64,000 nucleotides of DNA from JABDIP01 sp965250245 (lineage in GTDB: Bacteria; Pseudomonadota; Alphaproteobacteria; DSM-16000; Inquilinaceae): contig OZ252296.1 of assembly GCA_965250245.1 (NCBI GenBank), positions 3,162,001-3,226,000 of the forward strand, given 5' to 3'. Position numbers and translations under genes: made by a program. The stretch's first letter is position 1, and every line of letters starts with the position of its first letter. A model generated the notes under the pieces. That model was not told the origin of the DNA and ran no database searches. It was given only the letters and a program-made list of their open reading frames with translations. This document shows, in pieces, positions 33,674-42,542 of this stretch.

Positions 33674-34969
33674 TCAGAAGACGTCGAAGCTGATCGGCAC
33701 CCGCAGCACCATGCGGATGTCCGGCGCGTCCTCGGTCACGCCGGCCTGGAAGGTCAGGTTCAGCGAGGTCCGTTCGGTCAGCGCATAGCTGTAGCCGAAG
33801 TTCAGCGTTCCGACATCGAACTCCTCCGACCTCAGGGTTCCGGCGCTGGTCTCCTGGGTGGTCTCGAAGATGAAGTTGTGCTCGTAGCCGATGCTGAACG
33901 AGGCGCGTTCGTTGAGCGCAATGCCCATCCCGAAGCTGAGGCCGAAGACATCGCCGGGATCGACATCGTTGAACTGGGTGCCGCCGATGTTCTCGTCGAC
34001 ATCCTGCTCCACGTTCCACAGATAGCTGGCGCTGCCGTAGAACACCGCCGGGTCGGACGGGAAGATCCAGGTGATGCCCGGTTCGACCGCCCAGAAGCCG
34101 GAGCCGGTGGACAACTCGGTCTCGATGCCGCTGGAATCGCGGCTGATGTCGAACGGGCCCTCGCCGGTCGGCGTCTTGACGCGGAGATTGCCGATGAAGA
34201 TCGGCAGGCCGCCGGCGCCGTCGTTGAGCTGGTAGCGGCCGCTGATCTCCACGTCGCCGATATTGGCGTTGTCCAGGTCCGAAGTGGTGGAGGTCATGGC
34301 GCCGATCACCTGCTGGGTGACCGTGTCGTCGCGATAGACGAAGGGCACCCGGACCTCGACCTCCGACCGGTTGGTGATGCCGGTGCGCAGCGCCGCCACG
34401 GCGGTGATCGAATCGCGATCGGCGTCGGTCACCTCGATATTGCCGACCAGCACCGTCTCGGCGATCTGCACGCCGTTGAAGAAGAACCGGTTGGTGCCGG
34501 TCTGCTCGTATTCGATCGACGGCTCGAAGATCAGCGTGCCCGGGCGGGTCAGCACGCCGCCGGCCTCGCGCAGGCCGGCGATGTCCTCGATCTCCTGCAG
34601 GATCTCCTCCGGGTCCGGCGGCTCGCCCACCGGCTCGTCGGCGGACTGGGCCTGCTGGATCGCGGCCGCCTGGCGCTCCGCCGGATAGGCCGGCGCCGTC
34701 ACGGCGGGGATGTAGCCGGCCTGGCGCGGCGACTGGACGCCGAGGAAGGCGCGCTCCAGCGCTTCGATACGCTGCCGCTGCTCGGCCAGCGCCTGCTCCT
34801 GCTGATCGAGCTGCTGGCGCTGCAGGTCAACGATGTCGTTGAGCCGGCGGATCTCGAAATCGGTCGTCTCCGGCAGATCCTGGGACCGCGCCAGATCCGG
34901 CGCCCCGACGGTGACCGCCAATCCCAATCCGCCCAACAGGCATCGCTTGAGGCTCTGCTGTACCGTCAT
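33674..34969 (-). CDS. Outer-membrane beta-barrel protein with N-terminal coiled coil (FapF-like)
   Basis: A 431-residue protein. The signal peptide (CLLGGLGLAVTVGAPDLARS) is followed by a coiled coil of about 45 residues (FEIRRLNDIVDLQRQQLDQQEQALAEQRQRIEALERAFL) and a linker. From about residue 145 to the end alternating polar/hydrophobic strands form a barrel (GTLIFEPSIEYEQTG, ENRFFFNGVQ-type strands, SIGYEHNFIFETTQ) ending in the outer-membrane signature VLRVPISFDVF. FapF, the Fap exporter, has the same layout: a trimerising coiled coil, a linker/plug and a barrel. Proteins of this shape are often annotated as transporter or phenol-degradation outer-membrane proteins. It converges on the four-gene operon. 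Confidence 0.72.
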   Translation of the reverse strand: MTVQQSLKRCLLGGLGLAVTVGAPDLARSQDLPETTDFEIRRLNDIVDLQRQQLDQQEQALAEQRQRIEALERAFLGVQSPRQAGYIPAVTAPAYPAERQAAAIQQAQSADEPVGEPPDPEEILQEIEDIAGLREAGGVLTRPGTLIFEPSIEYEQTGTNRFFFNGVQIAETVLVGNIEVTDADRDSITAVAALRTGITNRSEVEVRVPFVYRDDTVTQQVIGAMTSTTSDLDNANIGDVEISGRYQLNDGAGGLPIFIGNLRVKTPTGEGPFDISRDSSGIETELSTGSGFWAVEPGITWIFPSDPAVFYGSASYLWNVEQDVDENIGGTQFNDVDPGDVFGLSFGMGIALNERASFSIGYEHNFIFETTQETSAGTLRSEEFDVGTLNFGYSYALTERTSLNLTFQAGVTEDAPDIRMVLRVPISFDVF

Positions 34970-35153
34970 CTCCGCATCTCCCCCGCTTGTTTCTGGTTCC
35001 GTACGGCCGGGTCCTGCCGACCCGGACCTCCGCCTTAGGCTGAACGGCAGGCCGGCATGGATCCCTGGCCTTACCGAATCTTGGTTAACAAATGTTAAGG
35101 ATGCCGCCGGGCTAGGCCCGGCGGCACAAGGTCATGGCAGACGGCCCTGGCCG

Positions 35154-36284
35154 TCAGTGGGTGGCGTATGACCGGCCGGTCCTGAGGCCGAACCGGTCGA
35201 TATGCCGATACAGGGTGACCCGCGAGACGCCCAGATCGCTGGCCGCGGCGGTCACGTTGAATGCGTTGCGCTCCAGGGCGGCACGCACGAACACCTCTTC
35301 CAGCCGGCTCTTGGCCTCGTCGAGCGTGAGCACGCCGTCATCGTCGGCCAGTGGCACGGCAATCGACGGGCCGGCCGCCTCCCCGCGGGACACCGCGACC
35401 GGAACGTCCGGGATCGCGTCGAGACCGAGATCTTCCGCGGTGACCATCGCGCCATCGGCCATGACCACGGCACGGCGGATGCGGCTGATCATCTCGCGGA
35501 CATTTCCGGGCCAGTCATGCCGCCGCATGGCCAGGCGCGCGCACTCGGCGAACTGCGCCGGTCCGTCGCCCAGCTCACGGGAGAAGCGCCGCACGAAGAC
35601 GTTGCTGATCAGCTCGATATCGTCGCCGCGGTCGCGCAGCGACGGCATCTCGACCGACAGGACGTTGAGCCGGAAATAGAGGTCCTGGCGGAATCGCCCG
35701 GCCTCCACCTCGCGGGCCAGATCCTTGTTGGTCGCCGCCAGCACCCGCACGTTGACCGGGATCTGGCGATGCCCGCCGACCCGCTCGATGGTGCGCTCCT
35801 GCAGGAAGCGCAGCAGGTGGGCCTGCAGCTCCATCGGCATGTCGCCGATCTCGTCGAGGAAGACGGTGCCGCCCTCGCTCGCCTCGATCCGACCGATCTT
35901 GCGCTGCGAGGCGCCGGTGAAGGCGCCCTTCTCATGGCCGAACAGCTCGGTCGAGATCAGCGTCGCCGGCAGGCCGGCGCAGTTGATCGGCATGAAAGGC
36001 CCGCCGGCAAAGGTCGACCGTTCGTGGATCGCCTGTGCCGCCAGTTCCTTGCCGGTGCCGCTCTCCCCGGTGATCAGGGTCGGCGCATCGGTGGTGGCGA
36101 ACCGGCGGATCGCCTTGAAGACACGGCGCATGGAATCGCTCTCGCCGATCATGATCGGCTCGTCTTCATCTGCGATTCCGGAAGGTGCGCCGGGGTCGGC
36201 CTCGGTATCGGAAGCAAGGCGGTTGCGCAGGTAGAGGCACAGCTCCGGGTCCCGATCGGCCAATTCCGCCAGGAGTTCCGTCAC
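35154..36284 (-). CDS. Sigma-54-dependent activator (bEBP) lacking a receiver domain
   Basis: About 376 residues from a GTG at 36284, preceded by AGGAAAG. A short 45-residue N-terminal segment is followed by the AAA+ core: IMIGESDSMRRVF, Walker A TGESGTGKE (residues 72-80), the sigma-54 contact loop GAFTGA (120-125), and Walker B GGTVFLDEIGDMP. The C-terminus has a Fis-type helix-turn-helix (AAASDLGVSRVTLYRHIDRFGL). There is no receiver or GAF domain, so activity is likely set by expression or by a partner protein, as with PspF-like activators. It is the only sigma-54 activator visible and lies next to three sigma-54 promoters, so it is the obvious candidate regulator. Confidence 0.9.
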   Translation of the reverse strand: MTELLAELADRDPELCLYLRNRLASDTEADPGAPSGIADEDEPIMIGESDSMRRVFKAIRRFATTDAPTLITGESGTGKELAAQAIHERSTFAGGPFMPINCAGLPATLISTELFGHEKGAFTGASQRKIGRIEASEGGTVFLDEIGDMPMELQAHLLRFLQERTIERVGGHRQIPVNVRVLAATNKDLAREVEAGRFRQDLYFRLNVLSVEMPSLRDRGDDIELISNVFVRRFSRELGDGPAQFAECARLAMRRHDWPGNVREMISRIRRAVVMADGAMVTAEDLGLDAIPDVPVAVSRGEAAGPSIAVPLADDDGVLTLDEAKSRLEEVFVRAALERNAFNVTAAASDLGVSRVTLYRHIDRFGLRTGRSYATH

Positions 36285-36828
36285 CGCTCTTTCCTGCCTT
36301 TTGTCCTGTCTGTCCGCCTGATCTCCGTTTTCCGCCTGCCTAGCGTGTCCATGTCGTCTGGGGGTCATTTATTCGCCCTCTGTTTCGCGACTTTTGGTTT
36401 TCTCCGTTGCTTCCCTCGAGACCGACTACCCCATGCATCTGTTCGCGTCTGTCGAGCCGATCACGCCCGCGGCAGTGTCGTCCTGACCCTGCCTCCACCG
36501 GATCGGCCTTCGGCCATTTTTTGGCATGTCCTCCGCGCGAATCATGTGCCCCGAGAGGGTGATAGAACCATCCGGACTGGCCCCTGTCATCACCCCTATG
36601 GGTGATTTAAGTCGAATTTTATAGATTTGGCGAGGCCTTTTCGGATTTACATCCATTCCGTGTCGGGCCGTCTTCGGAAACCGGCACAAACCGGACCCGG
36701 CGGCGGTGGTATACGACCGCGCGCGGCCGCCGAATAAAGCCTTCCTTAAGGAAGACTCGACAGGGTTCGCAGTGAGTTCCCGGTGTGTCTCCGTCCGGAC
36801 TTTAAATGCAAACGAGCGCCCCGAACCC
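36285..36828. other. Intergenic region between the sigma-54 activator and motA
   Basis: About 540 bases between divergent genes. It contains a weak sigma-54-like sequence TGGCATG-TCCT-CCGC at 36522-36536 (GG and GC conserved, TT not) facing motA, about 290 bases upstream. A region around 36610-36660 is AT-rich and could hold a sigma-70-type promoter. No gene was recognised. Confidence 0.45.
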
Positions 36829-37692
36829 ATGCTGATCATCGCTGGTTGTGTCATTGTCGTGTTGTGCACATTCGGTGGCTATATGGCCATGGGTGGGCAT
36901 CTCGGCGTCCTCTGGCAGCCCTTCGAGGTGGTCATCATCTGCGGCGCCGCGGCGGGCACTTACGTGACCGCCAACACCACGACCGTCCTGAAGGGGACGA
37001 TGGGTGCTATCACGGCGGCGATGAAGGGGTCACCCTATACAAAGGAGAGCTATCTCGACCTGCTCGGCCTGCAGTACCAGATCTTCAAGACCGCCAAGTC
37101 GAAGGGCATGCTGGCGCTGGAGAGCCATATCGAGAACCCTGAGGAAAGCGAGCTGTTCAACGCCTTTCCCAGCGTCATGCAGAACCACCACGCCGTCACC
37201 TTCCTGCGCGACTACCTCCGTCTGATCTCGCTCGGCACCGAGGATCCGCACACGCTGGAAGACCTGATGGACGAGGAGATCGAGACCCATCACCACGAGC
37301 ACAATCAGATCGCCGATGCGGTGCAGAGCGTCGCCGACGCCATGCCGGCGCTGGGCATCGTCGCGGCGGTGCTGGGTGTCATCAAGACCATGGGCTCGAT
37401 CACCGAGCCGCCGGAGGTGCTGGGCAAGCTGATCGGCGGCGCCCTGGTCGGGACCTTCCTGGGTGTGTGGATCGCCTACGGCTTCATCGCCCCGATCGCC
37501 ACCGCCATGAAGGCGCTGTCGGATTCCGAGCAGCGCTACTACATGTGCATCAAGTCGGGGCTGCTGGCCTATCTGCACGGCTATGCGCCGGCGGTGGCCG
37601 TCGAGTTCGCCCGCAAGGCGCTGTTCTCCAATGTGCGGCCGGACTTCTACGAGGTCGAAGAGTCGACGGCCAACCTGCCTCCGGCAGCGTAG
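36829..37692 (+). CDS. motA: Flagellar motor stator protein MotA
   Basis: A 287-residue inner-membrane stator subunit that conducts ions to drive flagellar rotation. It begins MLIIAGCVIVVLCTFGGYMAMGGHL. Two cytoplasmic loops and four membrane segments follow the family pattern: EVVIICGAAAGTYVTAN, then the large cytoplasmic loop with HHHEHNQIADAVQSVADAMPALGIVAAVLGVIKTMGSI, and GKLIGGALVGTFLGVWIAYGFIAPIA. The form matches the E. coli-like MotA of about 285-295 residues. The ATG at 36829 was chosen over 36706 because the upstream part is non-family. motB follows after 24 bases. Confidence 0.95.
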   Translation: MLIIAGCVIVVLCTFGGYMAMGGHLGVLWQPFEVVIICGAAAGTYVTANTTTVLKGTMGAITAAMKGSPYTKESYLDLLGLQYQIFKTAKSKGMLALESHIENPEESELFNAFPSVMQNHHAVTFLRDYLRLISLGTEDPHTLEDLMDEEIETHHHEHNQIADAVQSVADAMPALGIVAAVLGVIKTMGSITEPPEVLGKLIGGALVGTFLGVWIAYGFIAPIATAMKALSDSEQRYYMCIKSGLLAYLHGYAPAVAVEFARKALFSNVRPDFYEVEESTANLPPAA

Positions 37693-37716
37693 ACGCGGCG
37701 TACGGGGACTCAAGCC

Positions 37717-38823
37717 GTGTCGGCGAATACGCCCGCCCCGATCATCATCAAGAAGAAGAAGGGTGGCCATGGCCATGGCCACCATGGCGGCGCGTGGAAG
37801 GTCGCCTATGCCGACTTCGTGACCGCCATGATGGCCTTCTTCCTGCTGCTGTGGCTGCTGAACACCACCACCGACGAGCAGCGCGGCGGCATCGCCGACT
37901 ACTTCAACCCGGCCGCCATCGCCCACAATGCCAGTGGCGCCGGTGGCGTCCTGGGCGGCACCACCGTCGCGACCCCGGGGCCGATGTCCTCCCCCAGTTC
38001 CCCCACCAGCACCTTCGACGCCCTGCCCGGCCGGCCGGAGGCGGCGGAGGACAGCGACACCATGGATGACGGCTCCAGCGAGGACATCTCCGCGGAGACC
38101 CAGCTCGGCGAGTCCGAGCAGCCGGCGGAGGAGAAGTTCTTCAATTCCAACCGGCCGGCCTCGAACGAGGAGTTGGAGTTCATCCGCAACGCCCGCGACC
38201 TCTCCGACGAGGAGGTCGAGTTCCTGCTGGAGGCCGGCGGCTATTCCGAGGAACAGGTGGCCTATCTGCGCGAGGCCCAGGAGATCGGCGACGAAGAGCT
38301 GGACGCGGCCCTGGCCGAGCGCGAGCAGCGCCAGTTCGAGCAGGCCGAGGCGGCCCTGCGCCAGGCCATCCAGTCGGTGCCGGAGCTGGCCGATTTGTCG
38401 GACAGCCTGATCATCGACCAGACGCCGGAAGGCCTGCGCATCCAGATCGTCGACCAGGAGCGGCTGTCGATGTTCCCGATCGGCAGCGCGGAGATGTTCG
38501 ACCGCACCAAGCAGCTGATCGGCCTGGTCAGCCAGGCGATCACCGATCTGCCGAACCAGGTCTCGGTCAAGGGCCACACCGATTCCACCCCCTTCGTCAG
38601 CGGCGCCAGCTCCGACAATTGGGAGCTGTCCACCGACCGCGCCAATGCCAGCCGCCGGGCCCTGATCGAGACCGGCCTGTCCCGCGACCGCATCGCCGAC
38701 GTGGTCGGCAAGGCCGACACCGATCATCTGTTCCCCGAAGACCCCAACAGCCCGCGCAACCGCCGCATCTCGATCATCCTGCTGCGCGAGGCTCCGTTGC
38801 CGGCCGCCAGCGCCATTCAGTAG
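37717..38823 (+). CDS. motB: Flagellar motor stator protein MotB
   Basis: A 368-residue stator subunit. It has a GTG start, a short basic and His-rich N-terminus (PAPIIIKKKKGGHGHGHHGG), then the single membrane helix with the proton-binding aspartate (WKVAYADFVTAMMAFFLLLWLL, Asp about residue 33). A charged, partly helical linker with runs of EE and EL precedes the C-terminal OmpA/Pal peptidoglycan-binding domain (VSVKGHTDSTPF, NWELSTDRANASRRALIE, RNRRISIILL). YADF indicates a proton-type channel. It is paired with motA as usual. Confidence 0.95.
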   Translation: MSANTPAPIIIKKKKGGHGHGHHGGAWKVAYADFVTAMMAFFLLLWLLNTTTDEQRGGIADYFNPAAIAHNASGAGGVLGGTTVATPGPMSSPSSPTSTFDALPGRPEAAEDSDTMDDGSSEDISAETQLGESEQPAEEKFFNSNRPASNEELEFIRNARDLSDEEVEFLLEAGGYSEEQVAYLREAQEIGDEELDAALAEREQRQFEQAEAALRQAIQSVPELADLSDSLIIDQTPEGLRIQIVDQERLSMFPIGSAEMFDRTKQLIGLVSQAITDLPNQVSVKGHTDSTPFVSGASSDNWELSTDRANASRRALIETGLSRDRIADVVGKADTDHLFPEDPNSPRNRRISIILLREAPLPAASAIQ

Positions 38824-38851
38824 CCGCGTGGCGCGGCGCGCCACCCCTCCC

Positions 38852-38963
38852 CTGCGTCGTCCCCGGGCTTGACCCGGGGACCCATGGATCGCCCAGCGCC
38901 AGTGATCGATCGGCCATACATTCCGCACGATGGGTCCCCGGGTCACGCCCGGGGACGACGCAG
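38852..38963. repeat. Intergenic inverted repeat with 34-base arms
   Basis: The arms at 38852-38885 and 38930-38963 are complementary with one mismatch (core CCCCGGGCTTGACCCGGGGA). A related element with perfect 27-base arms lies at 56408-56516. It occupies the motB to ATP-grasp gap (38824-39132), which otherwise holds nothing recognisable. Confidence 0.85.
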
Positions 38964-39132
38964 TTTTCATTGGCCGAACATCGATACAGCGAACCGCCGC
39001 CGCGCTTATTCGCCGCCGGAGGGCACTTGGCGGTTGTTCCGTCGGAGGATAATGGCCTTTAATTGAACGGACGGATGAACGCCTTGCCCGACCAACGAGG
39101 CAGGCGGCCCGTTCCGGCGAAGGAGGCCGCGT

Positions 39133-40590
39133 TTGACCGACCCGACTTCCGGCGGCACCGACCTGCTGGCGCGGTACGACGCCGGCGGTTTCTATGATGA
39201 GCTGCTGGGCGCGGCGGATGCGCATACCCGGGCCACCGACGCCGTCCGGCAACGGCTGGACGCATTCCAGATCGACGATCTGAGGCGGCGCTCCGAGGAC
39301 GCCGAGCGCGAGTTCCAGAATCTCGGCATCACCTTCCTCATCCTCTCGGAGAGTGAGGCGATCGACCGCATCCTGCCCTTCGACGTGCTGCCGCGGGTGA
39401 TCACGGCCGAGGAGTGGGAACGCCTGAACGCCGGGGTCATCCAGCGCGTCACCGTGCTGAACCAGTTCCTGCACGACGTCTATCACGACCAGAAGGCGCT
39501 GAAGGACGGGATCATCCCAGCCGAGCTGGTGACCGGCAACGAGAACTTCATCGAGCGCATGGTCGGCGTCGACCTGCCCTTCCAGACCTATGTGCAGATC
39601 CTCGGCGTCGACCTGGTGCGTGACGGCGACGGCGTCTTCCGGGTGCTGGAGGACAATTGCCGCTGCCCCTCCGGCGTCTCCTATGTGGTGGAGAACCGCC
39701 ACATGATGGAGCGCGCCTTCCCCGATTTGATGGAAGGCGTGTCGGTTGAGCCGGTCAGCAATTACGGCGCCAAGCTGCTGGAAGCCATGTGCGAGATCGC
39801 GCCGGAGACCCGCGGCGATCCGCAGATCGTGCTGCTGTCGCCGGGCACCTACAACTCGGCCTATTTCGAGCACGTTTTCCTGGCCCGCGAGATGGGCGTG
39901 CCGCTGGTCGAGGGCGGCGACCTGCTTGTCGAGGACGACAAGGTCTACATGAAGACCACCCAGGGCCTGTCGCGAGTGCATGCCATCTACCGGCGGATCG
40001 GAGACGATTTCATCGACCCGCTGGCCTTCCGGCCCGACAGCCTGCTGGGCGTGCCCGGCCTGTTCGATGCCTATGCCAAGGGCAATGTGGCGCTGGCCAA
40101 CGCGGTCGGCACCGGGGTCGCCGACGACAAGGCGGTCTATGCCTACATGCCGCGGCTGATCAAATACTACCTGGACCAGGAGCCGATCATCCCCAACGTG
40201 CCGACCCAGATCTGCCGCGAGGCGGAGGGGTTGGCCTATACCCTGGACCATCTGGAGGAGCTGGTGGTCAAGCCGGTCGGCGAGGCCGGCGGCTATGGCA
40301 TCACCATTGGCCCGCGCGCCAGCAAGAAGGAGCTGGACGACTGCCGCGCAGCGCTGGAGGCCGACCCGGCCAACTACATCAGCCAGCCCATGGTGTCGCT
40401 GTCGGTCTGCCCGACCCTGACCGAGAAGGGCATCGCGCCGCGGCATGTCGATCTGCGGCCCTTCGCGATCACCGGCCGGGACACCTGGGTGCTGCCCGGC
40501 GGGCTGACCCGGGTCGCGCTGCGCGAGGGCGCGCTGATCGTCAATTCCTCCCAGGGCGGCGGCTCGAAGGACACCTGGGTGCTGGCATGA
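39133..40590 (+). CDS. Circularly permuted ATP-grasp protein (type 2)
   Basis: A 485-residue protein of the CP-ATP-grasp family (former DUF404/DUF407). Typical motifs: LGITFLILSESEAIDRILPFD, RVTVLNQFLHDVYHDQ, NENFIERMVGVDLP, VLEDNCRCPSGVSYVVENR, NPHRAFP-type region here RAFPDLMEGVSV, ELVVKPVGEAGGYGI and NYISQPMVSLSVCP. The family is thought to make an unknown peptide-like or amide bond with ATP. I accept a TTG start at 39133 because GGAAGGAGG-like sequence (GAAGGAGG) precedes it. It overlaps the alpha-E gene by ATGA, the usual pair. Confidence 0.9.
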   Translation: MTDPTSGGTDLLARYDAGGFYDELLGAADAHTRATDAVRQRLDAFQIDDLRRRSEDAEREFQNLGITFLILSESEAIDRILPFDVLPRVITAEEWERLNAGVIQRVTVLNQFLHDVYHDQKALKDGIIPAELVTGNENFIERMVGVDLPFQTYVQILGVDLVRDGDGVFRVLEDNCRCPSGVSYVVENRHMMERAFPDLMEGVSVEPVSNYGAKLLEAMCEIAPETRGDPQIVLLSPGTYNSAYFEHVFLAREMGVPLVEGGDLLVEDDKVYMKTTQGLSRVHAIYRRIGDDFIDPLAFRPDSLLGVPGLFDAYAKGNVALANAVGTGVADDKAVYAYMPRLIKYYLDQEPIIPNVPTQICREAEGLAYTLDHLEELVVKPVGEAGGYGITIGPRASKKELDDCRAALEADPANYISQPMVSLSVCPTLTEKGIAPRHVDLRPFAITGRDTWVLPGGLTRVALREGALIVNSSQGGGSKDTWVLA

Positions 40591-41561
40591 GCGTGCTGCT
40601 GGCGCGATACGCCGACGCGGCGTTCTGGATGGCGCGCTACATGGAGCGGGCGGAAAACCTGGCCCGCATCCTGGACGTGACGGAGACCTTCACGAGTGAC
40701 GTTCCGGGCGACCCGAACTGGCGCTCGGTCATCCAGATCAACGCCGATGAGGAGCGCTTCTTCGACCGCCACGAGAAGGCGGACGGCAAGAGCGTCCTGA
40801 ACTACTACGCGCTGGACCGGGAGAACCCGACGTCGATCGCCTCGACGGTGGCGGCGGCGCGGGAGAACGCGCGGACCCTCAGGCCGCTGATCAGCACCGA
40901 GATGTGGACCCAGCTCAACGTCTTCCATGGCTGGCTGAAAGGCCTTGAGCCAAAGGACGTGCAGCGCACGAAGCTGAGCCGGTTCTGCGGCCTGGTGAAG
41001 GAAGGCTGCCAGACCCATGCCGGGATCATCGAGGGCACCTTCTATCGAGACCAGGGCTGGTACTTCTATCACCTGGGCAAGAACCTGGAGCGCGCCGACC
41101 AGACCACCCGCCTGGTCGACATCAAGTATCACACCTTGCTGCCGACGCCGGAGCATGTCGGCACCGCCGTCGACGAGGCGGGCTGGAACGCGGTGCTGCG
41201 CTCGGCCGCCGGCTACCATGCCTATCGCCGGGCCCATCCGCGCGGCATGCAGCCCGCAAAAGTGGCCGGCTTCCTGCTGTTCGACGAGGAGTTCCCGCGT
41301 TCGCCGGTCCTGTGCATGATCCAGATGAACCGGCTGCTGACCCGGCTGAAATCCCGCTACGCCCTGCGCGGCGGCAACCAGGCGCTGGAGCGGCTGGACG
41401 AGATCGAGGCGCTGATGGGGGAGCAGACCATCGGCGAGGTGATCGGCTCGGGCCTGCACGAGTTCCTGGACTTCCTGCAGCGCCAGTTCATCCGACTGTC
41501 GAATGAACTGGCGGCCGATTTCTTCGGCTATGAGCCACCGTCACAGCAACAGTCGCAGTAA
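40587..41561 (+). CDS. Alpha-E domain protein (DUF403)
   Basis: A 324-residue all-helical protein of the alpha-E family: MSVLLARYADAAFWMARYMERAENLARILDVTETF at the start, ENARTLRPLISTEMWTQLN, then FYRDQGWYFYHLGKNLERADQTTRLVDIKYHTLLP, and GGYHAY-type AAGYHAYRRAHPRGMQP. It is the standard partner of the circularly permuted ATP-grasp protein, often with a transglutaminase-like protease; that third member is not adjacent here. Start ATG overlaps the previous stop. The reaction of the pair is unknown. Confidence 0.92.
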   Translation: MSVLLARYADAAFWMARYMERAENLARILDVTETFTSDVPGDPNWRSVIQINADEERFFDRHEKADGKSVLNYYALDRENPTSIASTVAAARENARTLRPLISTEMWTQLNVFHGWLKGLEPKDVQRTKLSRFCGLVKEGCQTHAGIIEGTFYRDQGWYFYHLGKNLERADQTTRLVDIKYHTLLPTPEHVGTAVDEAGWNAVLRSAAGYHAYRRAHPRGMQPAKVAGFLLFDEEFPRSPVLCMIQMNRLLTRLKSRYALRGGNQALERLDEIEALMGEQTIGEVIGSGLHEFLDFLQRQFIRLSNELAADFFGYEPPSQQQSQ

Positions 41562-41641
41562 TGCCATGCAGCTTGGTGTAGAATAGGTGCGTTGCATGGA
41601 CCAAAGGGACCAGCATAGGCGAAAGGGGCAATAGGCGGCCC

Positions 41642-42385
41642 ATGTCGGTCATCAAGCCGGGCGTCACCAGCCTGCACCACTTCTTCCGCTCCGGTCCGAT
41701 GCCGTGCCCCTATCTGGCCGGCCGGATCGAGCGCAAGCTGTTCACCCGCCTGACCGGACCGGATTCCGAGGCGCTGAACTCGACCCTGTCCCAGGCCGGC
41801 TTCCGGCGCAGCCACGACATCATCTACCGGCCGGTCTGTCCCGGCTGCCAGGCCTGCGTGCCGGTGCGGATCCCGGTCGCCCGCTTCAACCCAGGGCGAA
41901 CCATGCGGCGCACCTGCAAGGCCAACGCCGACCTGGTGATGACCGAGCGCCCGGCCCGCGCGACCCAGGAACAATACGATCTCTTCCTGCGCTATCAGCG
42001 CTCTCGCCATGGCGACAGCGACATGGCGCGGATGTCGCTGTCGGACTACGCGGCGATGATCGAGGAGGGCAGCGTCGCGTCGAGCATGTTCGAGTTCCGC
42101 GCCCCGGACGGCACGCTGGTGGCGGCGATGGTGTCGGATTGCCTGGGCGACGGCTTCTCCGCCGTCTACAGCTTCTTCGATCCCGATCGCGCGAGCCGCA
42201 GCCTGGGCACCTACATGGTGCTGGCACTGGTCGGCCGGGCGGCGGCGCTGGGCCTGCCGCACGTCTATCTGGGCTATTGGATCGAGAACAGCGCCAAGAT
42301 GTCCTACAAGTCGCGCTTCCGCCCCCTGGAGGCCCTGACCCGCGACGGCTGGTGCGACCTGCCCCAGGACCCGAACGGCGCCTAG
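41642..42385 (+). CDS. bpt: Aspartate/glutamate leucyltransferase (N-end rule)
   Basis: Transfers Leu from Leu-tRNA to proteins with N-terminal Asp or Glu, marking them for ClpAPS degradation. The 247-residue protein has CPYLAGRIERKLFTRL, the cysteine-rich region RRSHDIIYRPVCPGCQACVPVRIPV, the TRRTCKAN-like RRTCKANADLV, and SYKSRFRPLEAL at the end, with YSFFDPDRASRSLGTYMVLALV in the GNAT-like core. Length and order fit Bpt. It is monocistronic. The start at 41642 has no strong ribosome site visible. Confidence 0.93.
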   Translation: MSVIKPGVTSLHHFFRSGPMPCPYLAGRIERKLFTRLTGPDSEALNSTLSQAGFRRSHDIIYRPVCPGCQACVPVRIPVARFNPGRTMRRTCKANADLVMTERPARATQEQYDLFLRYQRSRHGDSDMARMSLSDYAAMIEEGSVASSMFEFRAPDGTLVAAMVSDCLGDGFSAVYSFFDPDRASRSLGTYMVLALVGRAAALGLPHVYLGYWIENSAKMSYKSRFRPLEALTRDGWCDLPQDPNGA

Positions 42386-42542
42386 GTTCTGTACTCACAA
42401 ACGGCAAAGTCTGCTTTCAGCCGTTCACCGGCCATGTATGACACGGCGGGCGATGTCGCAGGTGCGGGACGTCGATCTATCGGCTGTTCAAGTTGGGCAT
42501 CTGCGCCGCCTCAGCAGTCGCTTGGCCCACCTGGCAGGCTGG

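Noticed and set aside
37030..40446. A very long open frame on the minus strand (over 1100 codons) opposite motA, motB and the ATP-grasp gene
   Set aside because: Its translation is Arg/His/Asp/Gln-rich without domains and lies exactly opposite well-recognised genes; an antisense shadow caused by high GC.
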